Shown in pieces: positions 12,201 to 23,269 of a stretch of 64,000 bases of DNA. The notes under the pieces were generated by a model that made no database searches, was not told the origin of the DNA, and worked only from the letters and a program-made list of their open reading frames with translations. How positions within the stretch are numbered: the first letter of the stretch is position 1; each line of letters starts with the position of its first letter. The position numbers and the translations under genes are program-made. This DNA is from Zhengitettix transpicula (taxonomy: Eukaryota > Arthropoda > Insecta > Orthoptera > Tetrigidae): the NCBI GenBank assembly GCA_037074705.1, contig CM073593.1, positions 22,014,001 to 22,078,000 of the forward strand, read 5' to 3'.

Positions 12201-12503
12201 GTGGTTTATGGTGTGGAAAGCAAAGAGCCCTTCCGCTAATGCTAGCTGTTTTTCAGTGTTGCCAAAGCTAGCACTGCGAAAAAAAACTGTTCCATTTTAG
12301 ACGAGGAAGCGGCATTATTCAAAAATCTTTTGTGACTCTTTGTCGCTAGATGTTTAGTAATATCGTTTTTTTCCACCATGTGAGACCGAAAATTCAGCAT
12401 TGCATTTATCACACCGTACCATATTGTCCATTTTGGTTTTTTTAATAAATGGAAATTCTCTGCTTAGCTCTTCATTAAATTTGCATTCTCTTTTTTTACT
12501 CAT
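9263..12503 (-). pseudogene. hAT transposase with N-terminal BED zinc finger, broken
   Basis: The frame starts at ATG 12503 with MSKKRECKFNEEL. A BED-type zinc finger follows: CDKCNAEFSVSH then, after one slip, ITKHLATKSHK (about 12410-12320), giving Cys2-His2 ligands. Next come ISIYSDASNHKD with a likely first catalytic Asp, YCADNTNANFRG (about 11840) with the second, and GCVAHILHNT. The frame is cut at 11622 by an LTR-like insertion and resumes at 10272 with VESLKDFCESAEIEYKRI and TRWLALLPAVENIL. The C-terminal dimerisation part shows LPGTNAATERVVSSINKIW (about 9490-9430). The stop is TAA at 9265-9263. Several slips and stops (for example TAG near 9515 and TGA near 9970) make it inactive. 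The role in the family is cut-and-paste transposition in the nucleus. Confidence 0.85.
10273..11622 (-). mobile_element. LTR-like element b (solo LTR) in the hAT coding frame
   Basis: 1350 bp flanked by CTAT (10269-10272 and 11623-11626). The sense start is TGTAATGCATT; the sense end GGTTATTATA looks like a mutated ATTACA. It contains the family words (CTCATGGGTCTCTACTGGGT near 10396, complement of CCAGTAGAGACC) and a GC-richer core at 10840-11560. Removing it with one CTAT restores the hAT frame as SYFYIYSVRVESLKDF. The overlapping open frames at 10815-11504 on both strands lie in this core and are not treated as genes. Confidence 0.75.
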
Positions 12504-12923
12504 CTTTTATTCTGTGGGTAAATACTAGAAATAAATAAAAAAATTACTACAAAGGCTAAAAAAGAGTATTAAATTTTACCTTATTGACCGTTACGTTGTG
12601 GCGACTATTGCTCAAACTTCGTGAATCAAATAATGAGTCAAACCGAACGTCAAATTGAAAACAACAAACCGGACTGTCTATACTTATCTGAATTAAGCCG
12701 AGACGTAACGACAGTGATCGAACACCACCGAGTAAATCTAACTCGGTACATTCCCTAATTTAGTTTACTCTGCATGCATTTTATGTTTTTTTATGTATTT
12801 TTTATTTCTTTATATTCACCGTAATACTTAATAAATAATAGGTAATATATTTTTAAAGTACATTTAAAATAAGAAATGCAGATATTTTCTAAAACGCGGG
12901 ACATTTTTAAAAATCGGCGGGAC

Positions 12924-12958
12924 GCGGGACAGTCCACCAAAAAGCGGGACTGTCCCGC
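12924..12958. repeat. Subterminal perfect hairpin of the hAT
   Basis: GCGGGACAGTCC (12924-12935) and GGACTGTCCCGC (12947-12958) are perfect complements with an 11-base loop. They lie 14 bases inside the right inverted end and may be a transposase-binding site. Confidence 0.7.
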
Positions 12959-12984
12959 CAAAATCGGGACGTGTGGTCACTTTA

Positions 12985-12992
12985 CCCTAGAT
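12985..12992. repeat. hAT target site duplication, right
   Basis: CCCTAGAT, identical to 8132-8139; both lie inside the LINE reverse transcriptase frame. Confidence 0.9.
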
Positions 12993-13385
12993 ACTTTATC
13001 GCTGAGTCCTTGGGATTCCATGATATTTCATTATTGTGCAGTGGGAGTGTTGGTAGTTGAGTGTGAACATCTTTGCTTGGCATTTAGTAGTGTTAATTTA
13101 TATTTTCCATTTTTTATACCAATCACACGTTACATTTACTGCATTTTGAAGATGTTGAACTGTAGTTTCTAGTTTGGCACTCTGTGATAGTATCGCGGTG
13201 TTGTCGGCAAACATGGCTAGCGTTGAGTCGTTCACTGTGGGCACATCGTGTACGTAGAGGTTGAACAAGGTTGGTCCCAATAGGCTCCCTTGAGGAACTC
13301 CTGCTTTTGTGCAGTCTTTAATCGTTCTCACCCGTCGATTCCTTAACTGACTCTTGTCGATCCAGAAACAGCTCCTAGACCATAT
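12985..13385 (-). pseudogene. Jockey-type LINE, reverse transcriptase core fragment
   Basis: The minus frame shows FWIDKSQLRNRRVR, AGVPQGSLLGPTLFNLYVHD and LAMFADNTAIL. These match the reverse transcriptase motifs with PQGSxLGP and the catalytic FADD box, but the box reads FADN: the second catalytic aspartate is replaced. A stop after YKKWKI (13098) and a slip near 13040 also break it. The fragment begins at about 13385 (5' truncation, usual for LINEs) and continues across the hAT into 8131-7525. Confidence 0.85.
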
Positions 13386-14080
13386 GTTTCGCGATATTCT
13401 TCATTATAGCAATATATTTCCTAATTAATATTGCTACTTAATTTAATAAATTCATTATGAACCAAACAAATTTCCGTATAAACGGATTTTGATTTATGTA
13501 AAAATTTTTTTATGTAAAATATATAGCAACATATTTGCATGTATGTAATATTGTGCTGGAATATTAAAAGGAATTTATTTCATTTTATAGAAATTCAATT
13601 ATCTTTATAATTCTGCTGGTACTTGAGAAATGAGATGTTTTGGTTTCTGTGCAACTGAATGGAAAATTTATTGGAAAACCCGAGTCACATTGGAACACTC
13701 ATCAATGTTAGTGGATAAGTCATGTATTGTATATTGGGATTTTGTCACATGTGACTGTATTACGGCATGATAAGAACAGTATCTTATCGGGGCTTCGTAT
13801 CAGTACAAACAGACCCGTGACCGTTAAATTAAGCCGGTGTTTAATCCCAGGGAAGTGAACACCACCCGTCAGATAAGAATTTCCTGGAATAAGAATAAAA
13901 ATAGCCTTACACTTTTACTTCTTAGACTGAAACATTAAGCTAAGAATTACACAGACTTGAGCCGTGTTTCAAATCATATATCGAACATAATCTATAGGAA
14001 TAAATTAATACATTTGAATATATAATGTTTGTATTTATTTAAAATTAACAAACAGAAACAAAATTAGGAGAAAAAAACAC
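13386..14080. other. nothing recognised
   Basis: AT-rich, no supported feature. Confidence 0.5.
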
Positions 14081-14112
14081 GACGTTTCTGCAAATTTTGT
14101 TGCTTCCTTCAG
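14081..14112 (-). ncRNA. Hammerhead-like core, variant stem II
   Basis: The minus strand reads CTGAAGGA, AGCAACAAAATTTGCA, GAAACGTCGTG. Stem II can pair GCAA with TTGC, a base-pair set different from the other copies. One extra G interrupts CTGANGA. Confidence 0.4.
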
Positions 14113-14595
14113 GTGTTGATGTTAGCAGAGCTTTTTAAGCGATATGCGACGTAAACAAAGCTTGTCTATTAGCGACGGGTTTCTGTCGAAACGTGTTCCA
14201 CAGAAGATATAACACGGCTTGAAACTCCAGGGCTTCTGGCAAGGAAGCCTGCGAGAGCTATTCTCTCGCTCTGGATGACTATTCCTATTGGAATAGTCGG
14301 CCAGCAGCCTCCTATGCAGCGTCCCCACAGAAAACCTTTCTCCCGACATCGGAAGGGAGTGGGACATTTACCAAATTCCCAACTTACCTGATGCAGGGTT
14401 TTCTAGGGTTTTCCTTGCATCACTTTTAGGCGAATTGCCGGATAGGATCCATAAACCATAGCCCAGGGGCCGTAGATACCCCTTGACTACATTTCTCTAC
14501 CCTTCCGCATCCCCCCTTTCAAATCCCTTCCTATGCTATTAAAGAGGAGTTGCCTCCACGTGGATTATCCTTATGTAGCCTGTTACCCCCAAACC
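14110..14595 (+). mobile_element. SINE-like or LINE-3'-end repeat R3, longest colinear copy
   Basis: It matches the complement of 61352-61918: AGTCGGCCAGCAGCCTCCTA, TACCTGATGCAGGGTTTTCTAG, CTTCCTATGCTATTAAAG, GGAGTTGCC and CCTGTTACCC at the 3' end. The sense strand is plus. The 81-codon minus-strand frame at 14122-14367 is antisense to the repeat, and a similar antisense frame beginning MSHALP at 61591 is explained by shared repeat sequence, not by coding. Confidence 0.65.
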
Positions 14596-15404
14596 CTGAG
14601 TTTCTTTATTCAAAAGCTGTCTACTTTTTCCATCAAAATACCATGCGTCACTACATCAAAGGTTTTAGTGAAAGTACAAGGCCTTATTGTATTATAATTT
14701 TACAATAAAATTATCGAGACAACTTTTTAGTTGTTGAATGGAGTCGAGAAAATGTTCTTAGGAACATAAAACTGCTATCAGGCATCATGTGGCATGATTA
14801 TGGAGGGTCCAAACTTTTGATTTTGTTCGGCTTCCAGAGACATACGCAAAATAGCGAACGTTCCAAAACCATATTTTAATTGCTTGGGCGGAGGTTTTGT
14901 TCAATTACAGAAAAACGGTAGGATTATAATTTTTCCTCTTGTCAATAACATATCAATAACCATTAATTATATAAATTTATCTTTTTATATAGAATATATC
15001 GGCTATAGAAAGATTAAAAGCTTTTCGTATGAGTGAGACAGCAAAAGGTTTTATACTAAAAGAAATAAAATTAAGAGAAACAGCGAATTGAAGACAATCT
15101 ACATTTTTATACGTGAAATAATTATGATTTGTAAATTATGTTCTTACTTTTATATTATCCTGTTCCATTTTAATATTAATATTATCATTACTGTTTTATT
15201 AGTATTATTATTATTATTAATTTATTATCCCAATCATTTTATTTCGTACTTTATCAGTCTTTCGATTAATATTATTATTTTAAAATGTACAATTTTCCCT
15301 CACACTTTTATCCCAGAATTTGGAGAATTGATTCAAGGGCTGCCTGTTTCAATTTATCAGTAATAGTTTCCCGATTAACGAGCTCAACTTAGAATTCCAG
15401 GCTT
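14596..15404. other. AT-rich, nothing recognised
   Basis: The 91-codon frame at 15088-15363 is Ile/Leu/Tyr-rich low-complexity translation of AT-rich DNA. Confidence 0.5.
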
Positions 15405-15475
15405 CTACAAAGTGATAATGTAAATATCACACAACGCTTCTGGAAGCTTTGTTCCTTTCTTCAGTTGCATACAAA
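15405..15475 (-). mobile_element. PLE 3' end fragment, family 2
   Basis: The minus strand has a hammerhead-like core followed by GTTGTGTGATATTTACATTATCAC, the family 2 terminal sequence. The outer tail is missing. Confidence 0.6.
15431..15464 (-). ncRNA. Hammerhead-like core
   Basis: The minus strand reads CTGAAGA, AAGGAACAAAGCTTCCA, GAAGCGTTGTG. Stem II pairs GGAA with TTCC. The GAAA box is changed to GAAG. Confidence 0.45.
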
Positions 15476-15782
15476 ACACAAGATGCTAGAACCTAGATAA
15501 TATTTTATTAAGAACATAATTTACAAAGCATAGTTATTTCTCGTAGCAAAATTTCAATTTGCATAATGTAAAAATATTATACAATATATACAATATTATT
15601 CCAGATTGATTAACGAAATGTTGCATTTTCGTTCCAATGATTCCACAATTAACGTAAACAAATGATTCTATATTTTAAATAGAATTTATTATTTCCTATT
15701 GTTGTAACCCGTTTACTGTATTTAAAATAATTTTATTTCAAATGTTTCTTTAAACTTAACAATACTCTCAGCAGCTGTAAAC

Positions 15783-16270
15783 GTATTAATCTTTCCTGGA
15801 CTTTGTAGTTATGAAATTTGTGTCTCTGATAATGTTAAAATTATCAGTTAGAAATAAATTGATGTCGGGACTGAGCCACAAGCGTAAAGTTTCATCGTGT
15901 GACAATTAACGAATTTCTTGACTGATGTTTCTTCTGTGACGCTTTTGTGACCGATTAAGCATGCACGTTGTTCAGTGTATTATTATATTGTACTACACTT
16001 CGTGGAGCTTGACGCCGAAGACGTCAGGGTGGCGATGGACAACGCCTTTTATATATATTATATATCGTTCTACTAATTCTGTAATATTCAGTGAACATAT
16101 AAATATAGTACTTACAATAAATTATTATATGATAAAAACAGGGGCTGTGCCATACACGTTACGATTCAAGTTACAGTTTTGAACTACCAGTTTTTTTTAA
16201 AAAAAAGTCTATTCAATTGCAAAATTCTAGATTTATAAAGGCCAAACGTGTCGTGTAAGTATCTCAGAAA
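15783..16270 (+). repeat. Direct duplication B, copy 1
   Basis: 488 bases nearly identical to 21485-21973, about 5.7 kb downstream. Shared landmarks: ATTAATCTTTCCTGGACTTT, GGGACTGAGCCACAAGCG, GGAGCTTGACGCCGAAGACG and GGCCAAACGTGTCGTGTAAG. Homology stops at CTCAGAAA. Short open frames inside each copy (15961-16182 and 21678-21884) are only as conserved as the repeat. Confidence 0.85.
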
Positions 16271-16545
16271 TGCAATTTGTGGGTAAATCGCATCTAAGAA
16301 ATTTATATCCACTAAATTTCATGTACTTAATTGAAAATAATGTTCAATAAATTTTTAATTAATTGTATTATAAATTATCATGTTTGTATAATCTTGCTTT
16401 GATGGAATTTTTAGAAACACGGATTTTGAAATTAGATCATTTAATTGACTTTACAACTCCTGAAGAGGTCCTAATAAATTAGGGATGAAACTTTGAGAAT
16501 GTTTTTTCTATTATAATGTTTAAAAATTTAAATTAATAATAAATA
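16228..16545 (+). mobile_element. PLE remnant with family 1 hammerhead-like core
   Basis: A short plus frame gives IYKGQTCRVSIS, resembling the YIGQT segment of the PLE nuclease. About 200 bases on lies a hammerhead-like core (16460-16493). The order nuclease then core agrees with 40292-40857. Weak evidence because the nuclease match is short. Confidence 0.4.
16460..16493 (+). ncRNA. Hammerhead-like core, family 1
   Basis: CTGAAGA, GGTCCTAATAAATTAGGGAT, GAAAC. Stem II can pair CCTAA with TTAGG. The sequence after GAAAC is TTTG where CGTH is expected, so stem III and the cleavage triplet are lost. Confidence 0.4.
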
Positions 16546-17228
16546 TATAACTAAACAGGTTGATGTTTTCATTTAATTAATGACGTCATATAAATATAAC
16601 TGTTAAAAGATTTGTATCTTAATTGATCATTTCTAAGCATATTTATTAAACGAATCACTACCAATTGGAACAGTTTCCATATTATAGATAGAGATTATAA
16701 ATCCAGATAAGTTTCAGAAATTTTATACATTAAACGTGATTACATTCACTTAATGTTAAAACCAAGACTGATTCTTTACGGAATGAAGTTGCCTTTCCGG
16801 AACTGTACACCTGCACGCTCAGCGATCAGTATTGAGGAATGGCCGTGGGAGGTTGTCCGCTCGTGCCACGTGCGGAAATCGCACGACACCAAATTTAAGT
16901 TTAAGAAATCGCTATATTTTTTCATGACACCTTTTAAAACAGCTGTTTATTCCCATTCTTGAGTAAGGTGTCGGGTGTTGAGAAACTTATAAGAAAAACC
17001 ATATACTCGTGGAGGCGTTAGAAAACATTTGGATAAGGACAGCAAAACTTGTAATACTGGCGAGACAAAGTGAGGTTGGGAATCGTTGGAAACTAGAATA
17101 CACAGACGACAGGGTTTGCGCTTTATTGAAATCGTAAATAGCTAGAAAGCTAGAAAATTAGAATAATATCAGTGGCGGTGAGATGATAAATGTAAAATCA
17201 ACACAGTAACGAACGTAGATACGCTCTA

Positions 17229-17231
<3 letters not shown>
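16546..17231. other. nothing recognised
   Basis: A 69-codon frame at 16753-16962 has no family resemblance. Confidence 0.5.

Positions 17232-17271
<40 letters not shown>
17232..17271. repeat. TA microsatellite
   Basis: About 20 uninterrupted TA units. Confidence 0.95.
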
Positions 17272-17276
<5 letters not shown>

Positions 17277-18500
17277 GCGATTTCAATAAATTATCTGTAG
17301 CACTGTTTAGGAAAACTCTACAAGCAACAAAAAAAGCTTAGAAATAGTTTTTTTCTAAAATAATAATTCTATATTTTATTTGTTCTAGTATTTGTCGTCT
17401 TAAATAAATAATAATCATTCATATAGTGAAGTAATTATTTAAATTGAAGCTTTTAGGAACTGTAGTGTTTAATTAAAGTAAAATTTATTGACTGGTGACA
17501 ATTATTTGCTTATTTATTTAGTTCATAAAACGTGCAACCTGTGTGAACACCATTTCCCGGTAAATTGTAAACATATATAGTCATACATTAATCACTTGTC
17601 CAACCCTGATACACTCTCAATTATATCACACAAATAATATTACAGTGAAATGCTCAAATGAGGTACGCCATGTAGAAAAATCTAATTCTTATGTGACATT
17701 CGAGTAATTTCCCCGAGAAGACGAGGAGATTGAATTATAGACGTTTTCTTTTACGATCGTTCAAAGGCCACGCCCAAACACTATATTCTCTTTCTACGTT
17801 CGTTCTATCAGGGCTAACGTATTTACTGATCAAAGTCACGGGAAGACAAATACACAACTCATCAAATACATATATGAATTAAGAAATAATTTCAGTACAA
17901 AGTATTGTTGACATGACGAGAAATTTTATTCAAATCTTATTCGCATAAACATTCTAGACCTGCACTATTTGGCTGTTTTCTGGGTCAACTGCTAAGATCT
18001 TAATAGATCACCGCCATAATGGTGGTTTAGTACTTGCTTGTAACAAATATTTATAAAGAATGGTATTGAATTCTTAATTTGGACGCATTCAAAATTTCCG
18101 TTATGACAGCATTTAAATTCTTTGGTAATAAATGACTTGACTAGACTTGACTTTCAACGCTAATAACCACCATTAAGTCAAGGTATGTATAAACAGCTGT
18201 GCAAATTTATATTCAAAAGTTGATTAGTCTAATTTGTTTCCTTTAAAGTCATATGACTTTATTCGAAACCGAGAGTATTTTGACTCTTCAAGTTAATAAT
18301 CTTTTTTAAACTATAATACTCACCTTTTTAATTTATTACCGGCGGTGCTAGTAGTGGATAACCCCCACAGAGTTTGTTCCCGGATCGTCTGGAACATGTA
18401 CGTACACCAAGTTTGATTGAAATTGTTCCACGCGTTTTAATTCGTGTGTCGAACATACAAACGCACATCCATTTTTATTTATTCGATAGATTTCTGATAT
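17272..18500. other. nothing recognised
   Basis: AT-rich, no supported feature. Confidence 0.5.
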
Positions 18501-18504
18501 ATAC

Positions 18505-20219
18505 TGTAACGCCAATTAATTAGGCCATGAATTGTTTGGACGTAAAACTTGAATTGCTTGATGAATCCATTATAGCGGTCTGATCGAACAAAGCAACAAT
18601 GAGAGAAGCAAGCGCACTTTACTTTGTCGAAAAGTCAAAAATGGCGTATGCGCGCTAAAACTCGAGAGAACTAGGAGTCAGTTGGCGGAAAAACATCGTG
18701 AGGAGCAGAACAAGTAATATAACTGTTAGTTAGCGGAGAAAGATTGTTAGGAGCTGATGGCGGAAAGACATTATGAGGAGTAGAACAAGTAATATAATTT
18801 GAGCAGAGACTAGACATCGTCAATGTATAACCAGTTAAAGTTGTAAATTAATACGAAGAAAACATTCACGCCGCAAGTATGGCAGCGTAAATATTGAGAG
18901 GATACCTGTAAGACAAGCAGACATCAGATAGCTGACATTGAGGAGGATCATCCGAGTTCCTGGGAGCCTATCAGTTTTGACTTCAATAGTGTAAAATCTG
19001 TGAATCGACATTTTAGAATCAGTGTATAATTTTGCAATAGTGTACTTCCGAAACCAAAAAGAATGCTGGTACCAGCTGGGCACTACGTAAGTAACAAAAC
19101 CAAAACTAATGATTAATTGTAAATATTAATTAAAGGATAAAGTCAGAATTGTTTGAGAAATCCTTTATAGCGGTCTGATCGAACAAAGCGACAATAGAAA
19201 AGCGAGCTCACTTGCATTGTCGAAAAGTCAAAAATGGCGTATGCGCGCTAAAACTCGAGAGCACTAGGAGCCAGTTGGTGGCGGGACTTTTCAGAGGACG
19301 GAACAAATATTACTATAGCAGAGACTAACCGTCGTTAATGTATAATTAAACAAAGTTGTGAATTTAAGACAAAGTAAAAACATTCACAGAAGTATTACCT
19401 CGTAAATATCGCTAAGTAAATGCAGTTTACGTATACAGTCAGCCAGGAAAGTCTCAGAGAGTTTTACGTCTGTAGCCAGCCAGGAAAGGAAGTCAGTTTT
19501 TTTACGTCTACAGCCAGGAGTTAAAGAAAAGTTAGTTTGCTCTGAAAGAATAAACAGTTAAAATAAATCGTCAAGGAGATACGTTGCAGTTTACGTCCAA
19601 TTCAGTAAAAGACTAATAAATCTACGAATCATAGAATTCCTGTAAGGAAAGCAGACATTAGATAGCTGACATAAAGGAGGATCATCCGAGTTCTTGTGAG
19701 CCTATCAATTTTGACTTCAATAGTGTAAAATCTGTGAGTCGACTTTTAAAATCAGTGTATAATTTTGCAATAGTGTACTTCCGAAACGAAAAAGAATGCT
19801 GGTACCAGCTGGACACTACGTAAGTAACAAAACCAAAACTAATGATTAATTGTAAACTTTAATTAAAGGATAAAGTCGGATTTCGTTCTCTTTTAATTGT
19901 CAATCAGAGATAATTTCTTTACTTTTAATTTCTTTCTATCGACATATTGTTTAGGTAAATTATGAACTGTTTGTTAATAAGATTTTTAAATCAATTTGTT
20001 GTGTCCATTATCAAACCCTGTAGAGGCCCTGAGAGAGAGAAAGATCTCAAATTTTGTTGTAATTATCTTTATTGCCATAAAAAAATTAATATTGTTGTTT
20101 GTTAATTCCGATCTTTTCATTTTAATTAAAGCCTCATTTTTATTAATTATTACATATTTGGCGCCCAAAGTGTGGCAAAATTAGTTAAATTAATTAACGC
20201 CTTATTGTTGTTTATTACA
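18505..20219 (+). mobile_element. LTR-like element 1 (solo LTR) with internal duplication
   Basis: 1715 bp starting TGTAACGCCAATTAATTAGG and ending TTTATTACA, flanked by ATAC (18501-18504 and 20220-20223). It holds two tandem copies of a 600-735 base block (see separate entry), each with GGTACCAGCTG followed by ACGTAAGTAAC, and the family words CAAACCCTGTAGAGGCCCTGA near 20012 and TTTGGCGCCCAAAGTGTGGC near 20157. No coding region is seen. The inverted TGTAA...TTACA ends and 4-bp target repeat suit an LTR of the Ty3/gypsy type, but no internal protein confirms the group. Confidence 0.75.
18549..19883 (+). repeat. Tandem duplication inside LTR-like element 1
   Basis: Block 18549-19147 recurs at 19148-19883. 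Shared words: TATAGCGGTCTGATCGAACA, GTCGAAAAGTCAAAAATGGC, GTATGCGCGCTAAAACTCGA, GAGGATCATCCGAGTTC and AATGCTGGTACCAGCTGG. The second block has about 130 extra bases with three CAGCCAGGAAAG-like units (19438-19520); the first has a 75-base internal repeat (18683-18798). Confidence 0.85.
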
Positions 20220-20223
20220 ATAC

Positions 20224-21404
20224 TTTTTTTACATAGGTATTATTAAGCATTTGATACACTTAGTGTCATAACAGTAAACGCAGAGATCCGTACAATATCA
20301 TGAAAAATGATTAAATAACGAATTAACTGCAGCAAAATTTTCTGAAAGTTTGCAATGATTATTTTCGAAGACCTTTCTAGCTCCCTTTGGCTCAAAGGAA
20401 AGCCCCCATGACTCGCTCAATAGAACACATGGCATTCGTGGAAGCAACTTAGCCATGGGCCAAACCGTTTAGTCCCCTTGCAGACTTTTTCACACAAACA
20501 CTGCATTCCCCTCTCTCGTATCCTGTGTAAGTTAGCACCTTGCTCTGTCGCCAGCTGTCGAAGAAGTTAGTCTACTCTGACGATAAACAATGCAATGTTT
20601 GTGTCTTCATGAATGAGATACACTGCCAGATCCCCCTTCTTTGTCTTTCCTTTTTCAATTGTTTGTAAACTGGTGTTCTCACACTGCCTCTGTGACCTGT
20701 CGAGCACTTGTCGCTCCTGCCCTTGAGCTTGACTTTCCTTTGTTTCTGACAGTGTTTACTCATTCTCAGCACCAGCTCCAGTGAGATCCCGACGTACAGG
20801 AACAAGCAAACATCCCCTGTTTGCCGCCCTTATCTCACACATCAAATATCGGATTGATTTTGATATGAACAGCTGCATAAATACACAAGCAGATATACCA
20901 ACATATAAGCAAGTACGAAATTCGTGGTTTCAATAAAGAACAGCAAAAGTACTTCTCTGGTATCCAGTTTCACTAAGATTCTTTGTCGCATCATTTTTAG
21001 CCTCTCAGAGTACTGTCATTGTTGTAGTGCTAAAATGTTTCTATTTGTTTATATTCTCACATATATGTAATCCAATTGAAAATTATATAATCTTATAGGT
21101 TTTTTATTTTCGTGGGTATAATTTTATTATTATAGATTCATTGCAATTTATAACCTATTACCGTTTGTGAATGAAATTTATTTATAAAAACACAATATAA
21201 ATGTCATAACTCGAATCATAATGAAATTAACATTAATTACAAATTCAATTCACCACAGAGAATAATCATTTTACTTATTTAACTACTCTTATTTATAAAA
21301 TAAATAAATAATATATATATATATGAGTTACCAATTAAAATGGAATTTTCGTGTAGTTTCATGTCTGGCTCTACGTAGGACAGACTTTATACACATAAAT
21401 AATG
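20224..21404. other. nothing recognised
   Basis: Isolated short frames only (for example 20572-20805). A short ATAT run lies at 21310-21324. Confidence 0.5.
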
Positions 21405-21973
21405 TTAATTAATTTCTTGACTGAAGTTTCTTCTGCAACGCTTTTGTGACCAATTAAGCATGCACGTTGTTCAATGTATTATTTTGTATTAATCTTTCCT
21501 GGACTTTGTAGTTATGAAATTTGTGTCTCTGATAATGTTAACATTATCAGTTAGAAATAAATTGATGTCGGGACTGAGCCACAAGCGTAAAGTTTCATCG
21601 TGTGACAATTAACGAATTTCTTGACTGATGTTTCTTCTGCGACGCTTTTGTGACCGATTAAGCATGCACGTTGTTCAGTGTATTATTATATTGTACTACA
21701 CTTCGTGGAGCTTGACGCCGAAGACGTCAGGGTGGCGATGGACAACGCCTTATATATATATATTATATATCGTTCTAGTAATTCTATATTCATTGAACAT
21801 ATAAATATAGTGCTTACAATAAATTATTATGTGATAAAAACAGGGGATGTGCCATACACGTTACGATTCAAGTTACAGTTTTGAACTACCAGTTTTTTTT
21901 AAAAAAAAAGTCTATTCAATTGCCAAATTCTGGATTTATAAAGGCCAAACGTGTCGTGTAAGTATCTCAGAAA
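21405..21973 (+). repeat. Direct duplication B, copy 2, with a partial extra unit
   Basis: 21485-21973 matches 15783-16270. In addition 21405-21485 repeats 21608-21690 (TTCTTGACTGAAGTTTCTTC against TTCTTGACTGATGTTTCTTC, then GCATGCACGTTGTTCA in both), so this locus holds about 1.4 tandem units with a period near 205 bases. The right part ends in the short YKGQTCRVSIS frame seen in copy 1. Confidence 0.8.
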
Positions 21974-22660
21974 CCGAAATTTTCGCCAAGGGCGCTGCTT
22001 ACCATCCAAATTTAAAATTCACTTTCACATTAGAATATAAGTTATTCCATTAACTTCCTCGATGATAAAATTGTTACTAATTGTTTCCAAAATCTATTCA
22101 GGCATAATATTAAATTTCAATTTGAACCACCATCAAAAACACAACGAAGCAATGTTTTAATTTAGTAGACTACACCATCAAATTATCTCCGCAGAAATTG
22201 CACAACGATAATTTGAACAACATTTTTTAACATTCGTTCTTTATATTCTGACCCCCATTTTAATTAATAAATAAATAGAAACCAAATCAAGTTCCACTGC
22301 ATATCAAAATAATTCATCCACAACAAAATTTAATAAAAAATGATGATACATTGCTTTACCTTTTTTTTGTTCAACATTCAATATATTTAAAGACTATTAA
22401 AAAATTTTATCATTCAAAAATATTATTTATCATAAAATTTTTAATTATATTGGGTTAAAGGTCTGTTTATGGCCACGAAGCACAATTGATTATTCTAAAC
22501 AAACGTACATATAAAAAGTTATTTAAACCTAAAACTGAAATTCATGAAACTATTATATAAGTTAAGTATTCGAACAATATTAAGATCATTAAATAATTAT
22601 ATTTTGTGAAACAAAATTAAAGATAAAATATAAAATTTAAATAATCACAATGGAATTTGA
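21974..22660. other. nothing recognised
   Basis: Very AT-rich, no supported feature. Confidence 0.5.
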
Positions 22661-22667
22661 AAATTGG

Positions 22668-22885
22668 TTCTGTGGATTGAAAATCGGGTTATATTGGTCA
22701 GACAAATATAGCTCTTTCAAAACTAGAATCAAGGAACATTTCGATAAATTGAAATGACCACTATAAAAACATTCTGTTCTGACCAGAAATGTTTACATAA
22801 AAAACAAAATTTTGATTGGTATAATTTTAAAAATGTGGATGAATTGAGTGAAATTCCTCACATTAGGTAGATCACAAATTCAATT
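22668..22885 (+). pseudogene. PLE GIY-YIG endonuclease remnant
   Basis: The plus strand shows, with slips, CGLKIGLYWSDKYSSFKTRI and KEHFDKLK, a decayed form of C..C..YIGQT...LKTRIKEHF.K.K. About 80 bases on, QNFDWYNFKNV and SEIPHIR correspond to the FDW...NV...SEMLHIK segment. No RT part and no clear hammerhead core follow. Confidence 0.6.
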
Positions 22886-23267
22886 AATGTAAAAATTGAT
22901 ACCAAAACATTCTGTTTTATTATAATTTGTGTGTTTCCTTCATTTTTAAAATGTTTCATTATTTTGTGGTGTGTTATAAATTAAATTACAAGTGTATAAG
23001 TAACATAAAATAATAGTGAAATACGTATCGTGAGTAGACGTCATAGAAAGCAACGTAATATCTCCATACATGTTTCGGAGAACTGTTATTCCTAGCAACA
23101 CACTGTTGTGCTAACGAACAAAATCCGCTCTGAACTCATGCAACATCTGAATATATAATGACGTACTATAATAGGACTTACTCAATAATATTGCGTATAG
23201 TCCACGCTTTCCTGAATGGTACAGATGTGGGTTGCGAGTTTTATCACGCAGTGTGTCGAAGAAGACG
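22886..23267. other. nothing recognised
   Basis: AT-rich spacer before the mariner. Confidence 0.5.
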
Positions 23268-23269
23268 TA

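Larger units (their letters stand above)
8140..12984 (-). mobile_element. hAT DNA transposon, full length, with nested insertions
   Basis: A 4845-bp element. Its ends are perfect 13-bp inverted repeats, TAAAGTGACCACA (8140-8152) and the complement at 12972-12984. It is flanked by an 8-bp target duplication CCCTAGAT (8132-8139 and 12985-12992), the length expected for hAT integration. GCGGGAC-type words recur near both ends. The transposase lies on the minus strand (12503-9263). Two LTR-like elements sit inside, at 8214-9120 in the 3' flank and at 10273-11622 in the coding frame. Without them the hAT would be about 2.59 kb. It inserted into a Jockey-type LINE. Confidence 0.92.

Noticed and set aside
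14122..14367. 81-codon frame starting MSHSLP, with similar starts at 61591
   Set aside because: The similarity is explained by the R3 repeat, and the frame is antisense to its sense strand and not kept beyond a few codons.
15088..15363. 91-codon frame rich in Ile, Leu and Tyr
   Set aside because: Low-complexity translation of ATT-rich DNA; not a membrane protein.
18835..19083. 82-codon minus frame
   Set aside because: Inside LTR-like element 1 and broken in its tandem partner.
20157..20176. Primer-binding site proving a full LTR retrotransposon at 18.5-20.2 kb
   Set aside because: No second LTR, no gag or pol, and the element ends 43 bases later at an ATAC target repeat.
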